From Piscicola geometra (Eukaryota > Annelida > Clitellata > Hirudinida > Piscicolidae): a stretch of 64,000 bases of DNA. Made by a program: the position numbers and the translations under genes. Location: contig OX030968.1 in the NCBI GenBank assembly GCA_943735955.1, forward strand, positions 192,501 through 256,500. Reading direction: 5' to 3'. Positions 63,894-64,000 of this stretch are shown here, in pieces. Below the pieces are notes generated by a model. The model ran no database searches and had not been told where the DNA came from. It worked only from the letters and a program-made list of their open reading frames with translations. Each line of letters starts with the position of its first letter. The first letter of the stretch is position 1.

Positions 63894-63941
63894 CTTAGTG
63901 TGTTTCTTGTCAGTGCCGTAGACGATAGATGTACAACAGAC
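63894..63941 (-). CDS. unidentified minus-strand gene, upstream exon (16 codons)
   Basis: A 48-bp minus-strand exon with acceptor CTACTACAG|G and donor AAG|GTTGGC, phase 0 at both ends. It encodes [16 protein letters not shown]. Joined to the next exon it gives an uninterrupted frame; the other two frames over this exon either stop or do not join. Earlier exons must lie beyond the right edge of the window, so the gene is partial here. The three exons together give 78 residues of C-terminus. Confidence 0.55.
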
Positions 63942-64000
63942 CTGTAGTAGATCATCATCATATTCGATTTAAATATTTTTTGAATATAACCACTTTATTC
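63942..64000 (-). other. presumed intron sequence at window edge
   Basis: AT-rich sequence upstream (minus sense) of the acceptor CTACTACAG, with GATGATGAT near the acceptor. No exon is visible before the window ends. Confidence 0.4.

Noticed and set aside
62958..63947. 329-codon Asn/Gln/Pro/Thr/His frame on the plus strand
   Set aside because: It is generated by the 16-bp minisatellite, and its right end is antisense to better-supported minus-strand exons.

Overview
This window looks like animal nuclear DNA, probably from an invertebrate. The evidence is degraded 18S rRNA fragments of metazoan type at the left end, a spliced TSC22-domain (bunched-like) gene, short GT-AG introns, and dense triplet and minisatellite repeats. 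I cannot name the species. There is nothing bacterial or viral in it.

Layout. (1) 1-1436: an rDNA orphon. A 446-bp segment occurs twice at a 746-bp spacing, and each copy begins with an internally deleted 5' end of 18S rRNA. A third 18S piece, internal to the molecule, runs straight into the satellite. (2) 1437-38090: satellite A, about 36.7 kb of 9-bp units (GAAGACGAT or GAAGACGGT), interrupted by 13-bp units (GAAGACGAACGAT) and organised into several nested higher-order repeat families of roughly 0.7 to 2.1 kb. (3) 38091-53322: satellite B, exactly 952 x 16 bp overall, mainly GAAGACATTTCATTCT and GAAGACTTTTTATCCT, in register at every point I sampled, with 1,728-bp, 752-bp, 1,440-bp and other higher-order repeats. 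It ends in a foldback of about five inverted units (53328-53411). Both satellites share the hexamer GAAGAC and abut with no spacer. (4) 53412-54043: AT-rich upstream DNA. (5) 54044-60161: a three-exon plus-strand TSC22D/bunched homologue of the long-isoform class. Intron 1 (about 3.9 kb) is mostly a 27-bp minisatellite, and intron 2 (191 bp) is mostly CAT/ATC triplets. (6) 60162-62940: TG microsatellite, 17-, 20- and 22-bp minisatellites, and a 514-bp AT-rich element with inverted termini of about 100 bp (61931-62444). (7) 62941-63941: three terminal exons of an unidentified minus-strand gene, separated by a 62-bp intron and a 702-bp intron made largely of a 16-bp minisatellite.

About 85% of the window is tandem repeat. 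The very long open frames inside the satellites are arithmetic consequences of the unit sequences and are not annotated as genes. The only coding sequence I support is the TSC22D homologue and the 3' part of the minus-strand gene. The TSC22D protein should be a leucine-zipper regulator whose first coding exon starts only about 630 bp downstream of 52 kb of satellite.
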